This document shows, piece after piece, positions 40,674 through 49,301 of a DNA stretch of 64,000 nt. The position numbers and the translations under genes are program-made. Position 1 is the first letter of the stretch. Every line of letters starts with the position of its first letter. This stretch comes from Gammaproteobacteria bacterium (GTDB lineage: Bacteria > Pseudomonadota > Gammaproteobacteria > Pseudomonadales > Porticoccaceae): NCBI GenBank assembly GCA_018069465.1, contig JAGPUW010000006.1, forward strand, positions 1 to 64,000. Reading direction: 5' to 3'. The notes beneath the pieces are model-generated. The model was not told the DNA's origin. It saw nothing but the letters and a program-made list of their open reading frames with translations, and did no database searches.

Positions 40674-41720
40674 ATGAGTTCTAGCACAGAATTGACGGCG
40701 GTTCGCGCTGGCCACGAATTTGACGAGGTGGCGCTGGAAAAATTTCTGGCAGCCAATGTTGAAGGTTATCAGGGGCCGCTAAAAATCCAGCAGTTCGATG
40801 GTGGCCAGAGTAACCCCACCTTTAAATTGTTCTGTGGTTCGGGCGTTTATGTGATGCGCAAGCAACCACCCGGCGAGCTACTGCCCTCCGCCCACCAGGT
40901 TGACCGCGAATACCGCATTATGAAGGCGCTGTGGGATACCCCCGTGCCGGTGCCCGAGATGCTCTGCCTGTGTGATGACGCGAGCGTGATCGGCACTAAG
41001 TTTTATGTCATGGCGATGGTCGAGGGGCGAATTTATTCTGAAATTCTGCTGCCCGATGTTAGCCCCGCCGACCGCCGTGAAATGTACCTCGATATGATGC
41101 GTGTACTGGCCAAGGTGCATGCCGTTGACTATAAAGCAGTGGGTTTAGAGACCTACGGTCGCCCCGGTAATTATTACGAGCGGCAGATTTCCCGCTGGAC
41201 CAAGCAATACCGAGGCGCGGAGCTGAAAAAGATTGATAGCATGGACAATCTGCTGGAATGGGTGCCCGCTCATTTACCTGACGCTAGCGAAACGACTATT
41301 GCCCACGGTGATTACCGCCTGGCGAATATGGTCTTTCACCCCACCGAGCCACGCATCGTCGCCGTGCTCGACTGGGAGCTGTCGACCCTGGGCCACCCGC
41401 TGGCCGATCTCGGTTATAGCTGTATGGAGTTTAATGCTGACTTCTACGGTGAGGTGCGTCTGCGCGGGCCTGAGCGCGAGAGCCTGGGTATTCCCGGCGA
41501 AGCAGAAATGGTCGCCGAGTATTGCAAAAGTTCAGGGCGCGAAAAAATCGATAACTGGAAGTTTTATGTTATTTACAACCTCTTCCGTTCAGCCGCTATT
41601 GTGCAGGGTGTTTACAAGCGGGGGCTGGATGGCAATGCCAGTTCGGAGTCGGCCCTGACCTATGGCGATGAGTGTCGCAACCGTGCTGACAGAGCCTGGG
41701 AGCTGGTGCAAGAGCTGTAA
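40674..41720 (+). CDS. aminoglycoside-phosphotransferase-like kinase (ACAD10/11 type)
   Basis: The 348-residue APH-fold kinase has GGQSNPTFKLFCGSGVYVMRKQPPGELLPSAHQVDREYRIMKAL, the catalytic loop IAHGDYRLANMVFHP and the LDWELSTLGHPLADLGY metal motif. The subfamily matches the kinase domain of human ACAD10/11 and bacterial proteins found beside acyl-CoA dehydrogenases and CoA ligases. There it is thought to phosphorylate 4-hydroxyacyl-CoAs. That reaction would fit catabolism of lactone-derived hydroxy acids, which the nearby BVMO would create. It lies between LLM genes on the opposite strand. Confidence 0.87.
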   Translation: MSSSTELTAVRAGHEFDEVALEKFLAANVEGYQGPLKIQQFDGGQSNPTFKLFCGSGVYVMRKQPPGELLPSAHQVDREYRIMKALWDTPVPVPEMLCLCDDASVIGTKFYVMAMVEGRIYSEILLPDVSPADRREMYLDMMRVLAKVHAVDYKAVGLETYGRPGNYYERQISRWTKQYRGAELKKIDSMDNLLEWVPAHLPDASETTIAHGDYRLANMVFHPTEPRIVAVLDWELSTLGHPLADLGYSCMEFNADFYGEVRLRGPERESLGIPGEAEMVAEYCKSSGREKIDNWKFYVIYNLFRSAAIVQGVYKRGLDGNASSESALTYGDECRNRADRAWELVQEL

Positions 41721-41782
41721 GCGTGAAAAAAAACCGAGTAATAAAATACCCTGATAAAATGGGGCAATAATTTTTACGCAAT

Positions 41783-41812
41783 AAAAAAGGGAGCTAACTA
41801 GCTCCCTTTTTT
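41783..41812. terminator. bidirectional intrinsic terminator
   Basis: AAAAAAGGGAGCT (41783-41795) pairs perfectly with AGCTCCCTTTTTT (41800-41812) around an AACT loop. The stem plus U-run works in both directions, ending the kinase gene (plus) and the convergent LLM gene (minus). Confidence 0.92.
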
Positions 41813-41827
41813 AATTTTAAATAAAGT

Positions 41828-42868
41828 TCAAAGAACGATATCAGCCATTAACTCCAGCCCTTCGCGGGTGGTTTCACCGCCCAGCAACATGGTCGAAACA
41901 TGGCCTTTCTTACCGGCTTCAAGCCAGCGCTGTGAGCGCTCGCGAATACGCTCAGCCGGGCCGACCAGATGTGCGGCATCGACCAGCGCATCGGGCACTG
42001 CCGCAGAGGCCTCCTCCTTTTTGCCATCCAGATAAAGATCCTGAATTTTGACGGCGGCGTCACCAAAGCCTAAACGGGTGGCGTAATCGTTGTAAAAGTT
42101 TTTCGAGCGCGCACCCATACCACCGATGTACAGGGCCATATTATCTTTCAATGGTTTCATGCACTGCTCTACGTCGTCGCCAATAACGACTCGTACGAAG
42201 GGCGCAATCTCGAAGTCATCGAGGGTTTTATTACCGGCATCGGCAAAGCCTTTTTCGATCGGCTCGGCAAATACATGGTATTGCTCGGGGTCCATCCACA
42301 CCGGGAAAAAGCCATCGGCGACACTGGCTGCCGCGCGCACGCCGGCGGGGGTAATGGTGGCGGCGAAAATGGGGATTTCAGCTTTGCAGTGCAAAATACT
42401 TTTCAGGGGTTTGCCGAGGCCGGTGGCACCCTCGCCAGTGTAGGGCAGCTGATACTGCTTGCCATCGAAGGTGGCGGGGGCTTCGCGGGCGAAGATCTGC
42501 CGCATAATGGCGATATATTCTTTTAGCCGTGTCACCGGCTTGCCGTAGGGCACACCGTGCCAGCCTTCAACCACCTGGGGGCCAGAGGCACCGAGGCCGA
42601 CAATAAAGCGATTGCCCGATAATTGACTGAGTGACATCGCCGTCATCGCCGCCATGGCGGGGCTGCGGGCGGGCATTTGCATAATCGCGGTGCCGACTTT
42701 GATAGTGCTGGTGTTGGCGAGTATCCAGGTGGCGGTGGTCACCGCATCAGAACCGTAGGCCTCGGCTGTCCATACGGAGTCGTAACCTAGCTCTTCCGCA
42801 AACTTGATGGTGTCGAGGGGGATTTTTACTGTATTGCCGGAATAGCCGGTCATTAAGCCGAGTTTCAT
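41828..42868 (-). CDS. LLM-class F420-like oxidoreductase (fifth of five)
   Basis: The 346-residue protein begins [49 protein letters not shown], with [53 protein letters not shown] and [23 protein letters not shown]. These are standard for a widespread group annotated F420-dependent but also present in bacteria not known to make F420. It is a barrel flavoenzyme with unknown substrate. A clear terminator lies 15 bp past the stop. The upstream 390 bp is gene-free. Confidence 0.87.
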   Translation of the reverse strand: MKLGLMTGYSGNTVKIPLDTIKFAEELGYDSVWTAEAYGSDAVTTATWILANTSTIKVGTAIMQMPARSPAMAAMTAMSLSQLSGNRFIVGLGASGPQVVEGWHGVPYGKPVTRLKEYIAIMRQIFAREAPATFDGKQYQLPYTGEGATGLGKPLKSILHCKAEIPIFAATITPAGVRAAASVADGFFPVWMDPEQYHVFAEPIEKGFADAGNKTLDDFEIAPFVRVVIGDDVEQCMKPLKDNMALYIGGMGARSKNFYNDYATRLGFGDAAVKIQDLYLDGKKEEASAAVPDALVDAAHLVGPAERIRERSQRWLEAGKKGHVSTMLLGGETTREGLELMADIVL

Positions 42869-43257
42869 AATCGTTGTCCTGATGTTGTGAATTTCACGCT
42901 GCCTTGGTGGCGTATTTTTTGTGGCGTGTCAAAAATCTAACGATAGCAAACTGCGGTGTGCGGGGCTAGAAATGACTACCGGGGTGCGGGCCAAATCGAC
43001 AGAGCAAAGCCAGCTTTGTTGGCTACTTATAATAACCTTTTTAATATAAAGGTCTTTACTTTGCTGGGCGCCTGGTGTATATCCACTCATTCCGTATGGT
43101 TATACCCTGGATTAATGAGGTGGGGTTTACCTGCGGATTGCCAGCAATAGGATGCGGCAGCGAGGGAGAGTACTTCTTTAGAGATGAAGAGTTTAAGGGA
43201 TGAACAGTCAGGGATGATAAATAAAAACAAAAAAAACTAAAACAGAGACTGTTACCC
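42869..43257. other. intergenic region between LLM and chemoreceptor genes (389 bp)
   Basis: No supported gene. It must hold divergent promoters. ACCTTT-7-AAAGGT (43035-43053) is a small AT-centred dyad. No clear flagellar sigma-28 promoter was seen upstream of the chemoreceptor gene, and the chemoreceptor ATG has no obvious Shine-Dalgarno. Confidence 0.4.
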
Positions 43258-44940
43258 ATGGCGATTTTTTCCAGAAATAACACCGACCAAACTGCGCAAG
43301 CCACGACTACGCAATCCACCAGCCCACAGTTAGCACCAGCAAACACTCTTCAGCCCGACACCCCTCTTGCCCAGCCCTCAAACTTTGCCAGTACAGCCCC
43401 AGCTATGGGGGCGCTGGATGGTGAAGGACAAGCTGCAGATCTACATCCTTTGCGTCTCTTGTCGGAGGGTGATTTTACGGCTCCTGTGGCGCTACACAAT
43501 TCGCAGCCCGCGCAATTGGCGGAGTGCATCAGGCTTAAGGTGGGCGCGACCATTGGCAAAACCCAGGTGCTGATGAAGGAACTCAACAGCGAAATAAAAG
43601 TAATTACCCAGCAGAGTAAACAGCAGGTTGAATCGCTGAGCTGGGATACCGAAGATGAGTTGAAACGCACCCGTGAAATGGGTGAAAACCTCAGTACAGT
43701 GGCCGCTGCTGGTGAGCAACTGTCAGTGAATATGAAGGATATTTCGGCCAATGCCGAAGAGTCGCAACAACACCTGAGTGAGGTGGTAGTGACGACCAAT
43801 GAGCTGTCCTCTGCGGCCAGGGAAATTGCCGAGAGGACTGAGCAGGGGCGAAAAATTAGTGCAAAAGCGGTGGTGGATACCGAAACAGCGGCAGCGCAAT
43901 TTGCCGACCTTGAGGCCGCCGCCATTGAAATCAGTAAGGTGACGAATACCATCTCCGAAGTGTCGGACCAGACTAAATTGCTGGCACTCAACGCCACCAT
44001 TGAAGCGGCGCGGGCGGGTGACGCCGGAGCCGGGTTTGCCGTGGTGGCGAGCGAGGTAAAAGAACTTGCGGCGCAAACCAATGAGGCCAATGCGGGCATT
44101 AAAAGTAAGATCGCCGTCATTCACAAGGCCATCCAGTCGAGTGTTGGCGCGATACGTGAGGTGGCGGGGGTGGTGGCAGAAATCAACGAGATTGTTTCTG
44201 CCATCGCGGCGGCAGCGGAGCAGCAGTCCCTGGCTACTGCCGATATTTCTAAAAAATTATCCGCTGCCAGCTCGGGTATGGGCGCCGTGAACACGAGTGT
44301 TGGTGAAGGTGCTACCGCGACCGAGGAGATGAATGTCAATTTGAACTCGGCAGTGGTGTTGCTGGGTGATTCAATCGCCGCCATGAACCACTTAGTCGAA
44401 AGCAATACCGGGACTGCCGCGCAGAATTTCTCCCAGGCGACCCTGCTGGGTAATCGCAGCGCCGATGTTATTCATCTCTACAGTGATTTGCTAATAGATG
44501 AAGAGCATCGAGTGGCGGATACTTCTGAGAAAGGCTTGTTTCGCTTTAGTCCCAAGTGGAGTGTGCTGGTCGATCAAATGGACAGCGAACACCAGAAGAT
44601 TTTTGCTTACTGTAATGAAATTCACGCCATGATAGCGGCGGGTAAAAAGCAGGAAGAAGCCCTGCCCATACTCAAAGCTCTGGCAGCTTATACCGCCCAT
44701 CATTTCGCCGAGGAAGAGGAGATGATGACGGCCCACAGTTACCCCGGTCTGGATCGACAAAAGCGGGCTCACACAGAGCTATTGGCCGATGTTGGGCAAA
44801 CTATCACTACTCTCGATGAGGGTGGCAAGGTCAATATGATTGATGTGATTGCCTTCATCGTCGATTGGTTGACGGGGCACATTCAACAAGAAGATATTGC
44901 CTACGGGCGCTATTTCAAAGAGCGGGGCATTGTTGTTTAA
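43258..44940 (+). CDS. soluble methyl-accepting chemotaxis protein fused to hemerythrin
   Basis: The 560-residue protein has no membrane helix. Residues about 110-400 are a chemoreceptor signalling coiled coil with the hairpin [40 protein letters not shown]. The C-terminal 130 residues are a bacteriohemerythrin domain ([34 protein letters not shown]). Hemerythrin binds O2 at a di-iron site, so this is a cytosolic oxygen or redox sensor for CheA. One of the five His ligands looks replaced: the HxxxH of the third helix reads QxxxH. It is followed at 14 bp by a GGDEF-EAL gene, which suggests shared control. Confidence 0.9.
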   Translation: MAIFSRNNTDQTAQATTTQSTSPQLAPANTLQPDTPLAQPSNFASTAPAMGALDGEGQAADLHPLRLLSEGDFTAPVALHNSQPAQLAECIRLKVGATIGKTQVLMKELNSEIKVITQQSKQQVESLSWDTEDELKRTREMGENLSTVAAAGEQLSVNMKDISANAEESQQHLSEVVVTTNELSSAAREIAERTEQGRKISAKAVVDTETAAAQFADLEAAAIEISKVTNTISEVSDQTKLLALNATIEAARAGDAGAGFAVVASEVKELAAQTNEANAGIKSKIAVIHKAIQSSVGAIREVAGVVAEINEIVSAIAAAAEQQSLATADISKKLSAASSGMGAVNTSVGEGATATEEMNVNLNSAVVLLGDSIAAMNHLVESNTGTAAQNFSQATLLGNRSADVIHLYSDLLIDEEHRVADTSEKGLFRFSPKWSVLVDQMDSEHQKIFAYCNEIHAMIAAGKKQEEALPILKALAAYTAHHFAEEEEMMTAHSYPGLDRQKRAHTELLADVGQTITTLDEGGKVNMIDVIAFIVDWLTGHIQQEDIAYGRYFKERGIVV

Positions 44941-44954
44941 ACGAGGTAGTGGCT

Positions 44955-47477
44955 GTGAGTGACAACAATGATGCAGGGCTGGCTTTAGGTTTTCTCCACC
45001 AAACTCTGGGCGCCAGTGGTGGCGAGTTATTCGATAAAACAGTGCGTGGTTTGAGTGAAACACTAGGTTTGCGTGCCGCATTTATCACTAGAATATCCGC
45101 TCAAACAATCGAGACTGTTAGCGCCTGGATTGATGGGAAAAAGGTCGAAAACTTCAAGGTGAGGCTCGCTGGCACACCTTGTGAACAGGTAATGGCGCGG
45201 GCAAAAAACCTGTATTTTGATGATGTCTGTCGCTGCTTCCCCCACGCTCCCTACCTCGCCGAGATTAGCCCCTACTGCTACATGGGCACTCCCATTGTCG
45301 GTTGTGGTGGCAGCCCGGGCACTGTGGTGTTGATGGCTGACCACGCCATCGACGATATTGTCACGGTGAAGCGATTGCTGGAAATTGTCGCACAGAGAGT
45401 CGCCATTGAGTTCAGCCAGCAAGACCTTGCCGCCAGAGTGAGGGCCAGCGAATTGAGGGCTGAGCAAAGCTTCGAGAAATCCCTCGACCCCTTGTTTATC
45501 CATGACCTCAGGGGTGGCTTGCTAGCGGTCAATGACTGCGCCCTGAAAGTCTTTGGCTACAGCCGAGAAGAAATAAACCGGCTGGACTTAAAGGCGCTGT
45601 CACCCGATGACATTGCCACGCGCCGGGCGAATGCTGAGGCCAGGAACCGGGTGCTGAGCAAGGGGCATTATCGCTTTGAGACAAGGTGTAACAATAAAAA
45701 TGACCAGCAGCTGGCTTGTGAGGTGACCTGTAGCCTGATGACAATAGGCGGTGAACAGGTGATTTGCTCTCGCCTAGAGGACAGAACTGAGTTATTGCGC
45801 GAAAGGGCTGAGCTGCTCAAGTTATCACAGGCTGCAAAGGCCAGCTCATCGGTGATCATGATTACCGATGCCAGTGGTCACATCGAATACGTTAACCCTA
45901 AATTTACCCAGCTCACGGGCTATACCCGGCAGGAGGCCATGGGTAAAACACCGCGCATTCTCAATACCGGGCAGGCTCCTATGGCCACCTATAAAAAACT
46001 GTGGTCAACCATTCTTGCCGGGGGTGAATGGCGGGGTGAGTTTCGCAATCGGAAAAAAAATGGTGAGTACTATTGGTGCCGAAACTCCATTTCGGGTATT
46101 AAAAATGAGGGTGGAAAGCTAACCCACTACCTGGCGATTCAGGATGATGTGAGCAAGGAATATGAGCTTAATGAAAGGCTCAGTTATCAGGCTTCCCACG
46201 ACCTGCTGACCGGCCTTTTTAATCGCCACGAGTTTGAGCGGCGCACCGAATCATTACTTGCCAGGCAGCGTACAGAAAAGGGCACCCACGCCATTTGCTT
46301 CATTGATCTCGACCAGTTTAAAGTCATTAACGACACCTGCGGTCACGTTGCGGGCGATGCCTTACTGCGCCAGTTGGGCCCCCTGTTACAGGGCGTAGTC
46401 AGGCAGCGGGACACTTTGGCGCGGGTCGGCGGTGATGAATTTGCGGTGCTGATGGAGTTCTGCTCGCTGGCCAATGCCGAGCGCCTGACTCGGGACTTGC
46501 TAAAGGCTCTGCAAGATTATCGCTTCACCTGGGGGGAGTCGACGTTCAGGGTGAGCGCGAGTATTGGTCTGGCGGAGATCGCAGAAGATGTTCAGGACCT
46601 GTCGTCTCTACTGAAAAATGCCGATGCCGCGTGTTACATGGCCAAAGACTCAGGCCGCAATCGGGTGCATGTCTATTGTCCCGACGATTTGGAGTTAGCC
46701 CAGCGCCACGGGGAGATGGAGTGGGTGAGCCGCATTTATCGGGCCCTGGCGGAGGACCAATTTTGCCTCTATGCCCAGACCATTAAGCGACTTGACCCGG
46801 CAGTGGGGGGCCGACATTACGAGCTCTTACTGCGTATGCGAGATGACGATGGTCGGATCATAAATCCGGGTGCCTTTCTGCCCGCCGCCGAACGCTACAA
46901 CCTGATTGTCGAGCTGGATCGCTGGGTGGTGGGTGAAACACTTCGCCAGCTGGTACTGCACCCGGAGTTTATGGAAAACACCGATTGTGTGGCGATTAAC
47001 CTATCGGGCCAAACGTTGACGGATGCAGCCTTTCTTGAATTTGTGCTGACCAGTTTGGAAAAGTCAGCTATTAAGGGGGAGAAAATCTGTTTTGAAATCA
47101 CCGAAACAGCCGCTATCGCCAACTTAAATATCGCAAAAAAGTTTATTGAAGCGCTGAAATCTATAGGTTGCAAATTCGCCCTTGACGATTTTGGTAGCGG
47201 GCTCTCCTCCTTTGGCTATCTGAAAAATCTGGCGGTGGATTATTTGAAAATTGACGGCATGTTTGTCAAAGAAATGGCCGATGACCCCATTAGCCATGCG
47301 ATGGTGAAATCCATTAACGAAATTGGTCAGGTGATGGGCATACAAACCATTGCCGAGTTTGTAGAAAACCCTGTTGTTGAGGCGCTGGTGAGCAAGCTCG
47401 GTGTCAATTATGCCCAGGGGTATGGCATTGAAAAGCCCCAGCCTTTTAATGAGGTGCTGATTCGAGAAAACGATTGA
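44955..47477 (+). CDS. GAF-PAS-PAS-GGDEF-EAL cyclic-di-GMP enzyme
   Basis: The protein is about 840 residues from GTG 44955 (ACGAGG 8 nt before). The track's earlier start overlaps the chemoreceptor gene. Domains are GAF (10-150), PAS (about 168-285), PAS-PAC (295-405), GGDEF (410-575) and EAL (585-835). The GGDEF motif is intact (ARVGGDEFAVL) with an I-site RQRD five residues before it. The phosphodiesterase domain has ELLLR for EAL, ETA, DDFGSG and KIDGMF. Both making and breaking c-di-GMP are therefore possible. No membrane segment is seen, so sensing is cytosolic. It is in one unit with the hemerythrin receptor. Confidence 0.9.
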   Translation: MSDNNDAGLALGFLHQTLGASGGELFDKTVRGLSETLGLRAAFITRISAQTIETVSAWIDGKKVENFKVRLAGTPCEQVMARAKNLYFDDVCRCFPHAPYLAEISPYCYMGTPIVGCGGSPGTVVLMADHAIDDIVTVKRLLEIVAQRVAIEFSQQDLAARVRASELRAEQSFEKSLDPLFIHDLRGGLLAVNDCALKVFGYSREEINRLDLKALSPDDIATRRANAEARNRVLSKGHYRFETRCNNKNDQQLACEVTCSLMTIGGEQVICSRLEDRTELLRERAELLKLSQAAKASSSVIMITDASGHIEYVNPKFTQLTGYTRQEAMGKTPRILNTGQAPMATYKKLWSTILAGGEWRGEFRNRKKNGEYYWCRNSISGIKNEGGKLTHYLAIQDDVSKEYELNERLSYQASHDLLTGLFNRHEFERRTESLLARQRTEKGTHAICFIDLDQFKVINDTCGHVAGDALLRQLGPLLQGVVRQRDTLARVGGDEFAVLMEFCSLANAERLTRDLLKALQDYRFTWGESTFRVSASIGLAEIAEDVQDLSSLLKNADAACYMAKDSGRNRVHVYCPDDLELAQRHGEMEWVSRIYRALAEDQFCLYAQTIKRLDPAVGGRHYELLLRMRDDDGRIINPGAFLPAAERYNLIVELDRWVVGETLRQLVLHPEFMENTDCVAINLSGQTLTDAAFLEFVLTSLEKSAIKGEKICFEITETAAIANLNIAKKFIEALKSIGCKFALDDFGSGLSSFGYLKNLAVDYLKIDGMFVKEMADDPISHAMVKSINEIGQVMGIQTIAEFVENPVVEALVSKLGVNYAQGYGIEKPQPFNEVLIREND

Positions 47478-47582
47478 AGGAGGCTTGCTCCCCAGGCCCT
47501 GCTGGTGTTGAATTGTCGGTGTGAATGACAAACTATGGTCAGGCTACACATACAATCGAAGTCCAATGACAGGGAGAGCAAG

Positions 47583-48350
47583 ATGAGCAGGTTTGAAAAT
47601 AAAACAGTCGTTATTACCGGTGGCGCAGGTGGCATAGGTTTAGCGGCGGGTAAGTTATTTGCCGGAGACGGCGCCAAGGTGTTGCTGGTCGACTTACAGG
47701 AAGAAGCCTTGCAGACGGCGGTCAGCACTATCGGGGGTGAGGGGGTGAGCTATCAGGTCGCCGATGTCACACAGCCAGAGCAGGTGCAAAAATATGTGGC
47801 GGTCGCCCTTGAACGCTATGGTGCCATCGACTATTTTTTAAACAATGCCGGTGTTGAAGGCGTGGTGGCACCGATAGTCGATTCGCCCATCGACGCTTTC
47901 GACCAGGTACTCGCGGTCAATGTTAAAGGCGTGTGGCTGGGCCTTAAATATGTGATTCCGGCGCTGCTTGCCAACGGCGGTGGCAGCATTGTGATGACGT
48001 CATCAATGGCGGGGCTCAAGGGCACGCCGAATATTTCGCCCTACATTACCAGTAAGCACGCGGTGGTGGGCATGATGCGCAGCGTTTCACAAGAGTACGC
48101 CACCCAGGGCATTCGTATTAATACCGTCAACCCGGCGCCGATTGAAACGCGAATGATGCGTTCTCTCGAAAGTGGTTTCGCGCCGGGTCAGGAAGAGGCC
48201 GCCAAGGCCCAGCTTAGCCAAATGATACCCATGGGCCGCTATGGGGAGCCGGAAGAAGTCGCCAAGGTGATGGCCTTTCTGTGCAGTGATGATGCCTCAT
48301 TCTGCTCGGGTGGGGTGTATTCAGTCGACGGCGGCGGTTCGGCAATGTAG
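47583..48350 (+). CDS. short-chain dehydrogenase/reductase
   Basis: A classical SDR of about 255 residues from ATG 47583 (GGGAGAG upstream): TGGAGGIGLAAG, NNAGVEG near residue 88, active-site Ser in IVMTSSMAG, catalytic YITSK, and a C-terminal CSGGVYSVDGGG. The full YxxxK is present, unlike the two 18.8-20.6 kb SDRs. It oxidises or reduces an unknown alcohol or ketone. It lies between c-di-GMP genes but is probably metabolically unrelated. It converges with yajQ over 7 bp. Confidence 0.87.
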   Translation: MSRFENKTVVITGGAGGIGLAAGKLFAGDGAKVLLVDLQEEALQTAVSTIGGEGVSYQVADVTQPEQVQKYVAVALERYGAIDYFLNNAGVEGVVAPIVDSPIDAFDQVLAVNVKGVWLGLKYVIPALLANGGGSIVMTSSMAGLKGTPNISPYITSKHAVVGMMRSVSQEYATQGIRINTVNPAPIETRMMRSLESGFAPGQEEAAKAQLSQMIPMGRYGEPEEVAKVMAFLCSDDASFCSGGVYSVDGGGSAM

Positions 48351-48357
48351 CGGCCCG

Positions 48358-48843
48358 TTAATCTCTGAAATTATTAAACTGAAAAGCCTGGCCCAGGTCT
48401 GCCTCGCGCACCAGGGCCATGGCACCTTGTAGATCATCGCGTTTTTTGCCGGTGACTCTGATCTTGTCACCTTGAATAGCAACCTGAACTTTGGTCTTTG
48501 CAGCCTTGATGAGTTTGACGATTTTCTTCGCTGTCGGCTGGTCGATGCCCTGTTTAAAGCGTATAGCCAGGGAAAAAACTTTACCCGTGTGAGTGCAGTC
48601 TTCATCGGCACTAATACTATTGGGATCAATATTGCGCTTGACGATATTGTTACTGACGATGTCGAGCATCTGTCGACATTGAAAATCCGCCTCGGCCGAG
48701 ACGGTAATAACATCATCCTGCATATCGATACTCGCCTTGACGCCGCGAAAATCAAAGCGAGTGGCGAGCTCGCGCAGGGAGTTTTCCGTCGCATTGCGAA
48801 TCTCGGTCGACTCCACTTCAGAGACCATATCAAAAGAGGGCAT
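48358..48843 (-). CDS. yajQ: YajQ-family nucleotide-binding protein
   Basis: A 161-residue UPF0234/YajQ protein with [40 protein letters not shown] at the start and the usual ending [17 protein letters not shown]. YajQ binds c-di-GMP in some bacteria and acts with a transcription regulator; in others it binds nucleotides or RNA. Its location in a run of c-di-GMP genes agrees with this but could be chance. The length equals E. coli YajQ. Confidence 0.93.
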   Translation of the reverse strand: MPSFDMVSEVESTEIRNATENSLRELATRFDFRGVKASIDMQDDVITVSAEADFQCRQMLDIVSNNIVKRNIDPNSISADEDCTHTGKVFSLAIRFKQGIDQPTAKKIVKLIKAAKTKVQVAIQGDKIRVTGKKRDDLQGAMALVREADLGQAFQFNNFRD

Positions 48844-49301
48844 TTTGCTAATCCTGTTGTTGGTTAAAGCCTTGGCTGGACTTTAGGCAGCCTCTGAACA
48901 AGTCATGAACTCGCATGCCGCACTTTAGGATACTCAGCTTCTGCGTCGCCTAAAGCGCCTAGAGCCTGCCCCATGAGCGAAGAGAGTGCTTTGGGTGCTG
49001 TTGGTACAAACCTTCGCAATAGCTCGCTAGAGCCTGCCCGTGAAACGCTTTGGGTATTACGTGCGATTTGCGCCTCGCCTAAAGCGCCTACTTTTGGTAA
49101 ATCTAAACACCCTAAAGCACAGCCTGCTTCGTCCAGACTTAATCAGATGCTCCCTAGTCTACTAAAAGACCACCAGTCCGCAAAATTGAAGATTGAAGTT
49201 AGAGAGTGAATCGCCGGCTTGTATCGCCAGTTCACGACGACTATATTTAGGCCTGTTGACAGTTGTGAACCCTTATTACACCGATGCAGGCTGCGAAAAT
49301 A
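48844..49301. other. intergenic region with short direct repeats (about 450 bp)
   Basis: No supported gene; the 78-aa ORF at 48973 has no recognised homology and odd composition. CGCCTAAAGCGCCTA occurs at 48947-48961 and 49076-49090. CTAGAGCCTGCCC occurs at 48959-48971 and 49027-49039. This suggests a decayed local duplication. The promoters of yajQ and the GGDEF gene must lie here. Confidence 0.5.

Noticed and set aside
48973-49209. 78-aa ORF in the yajQ-dgc gap
   Set aside because: It overlaps direct repeats and has untypical composition and no recognised family; more likely a decayed duplication than a gene.
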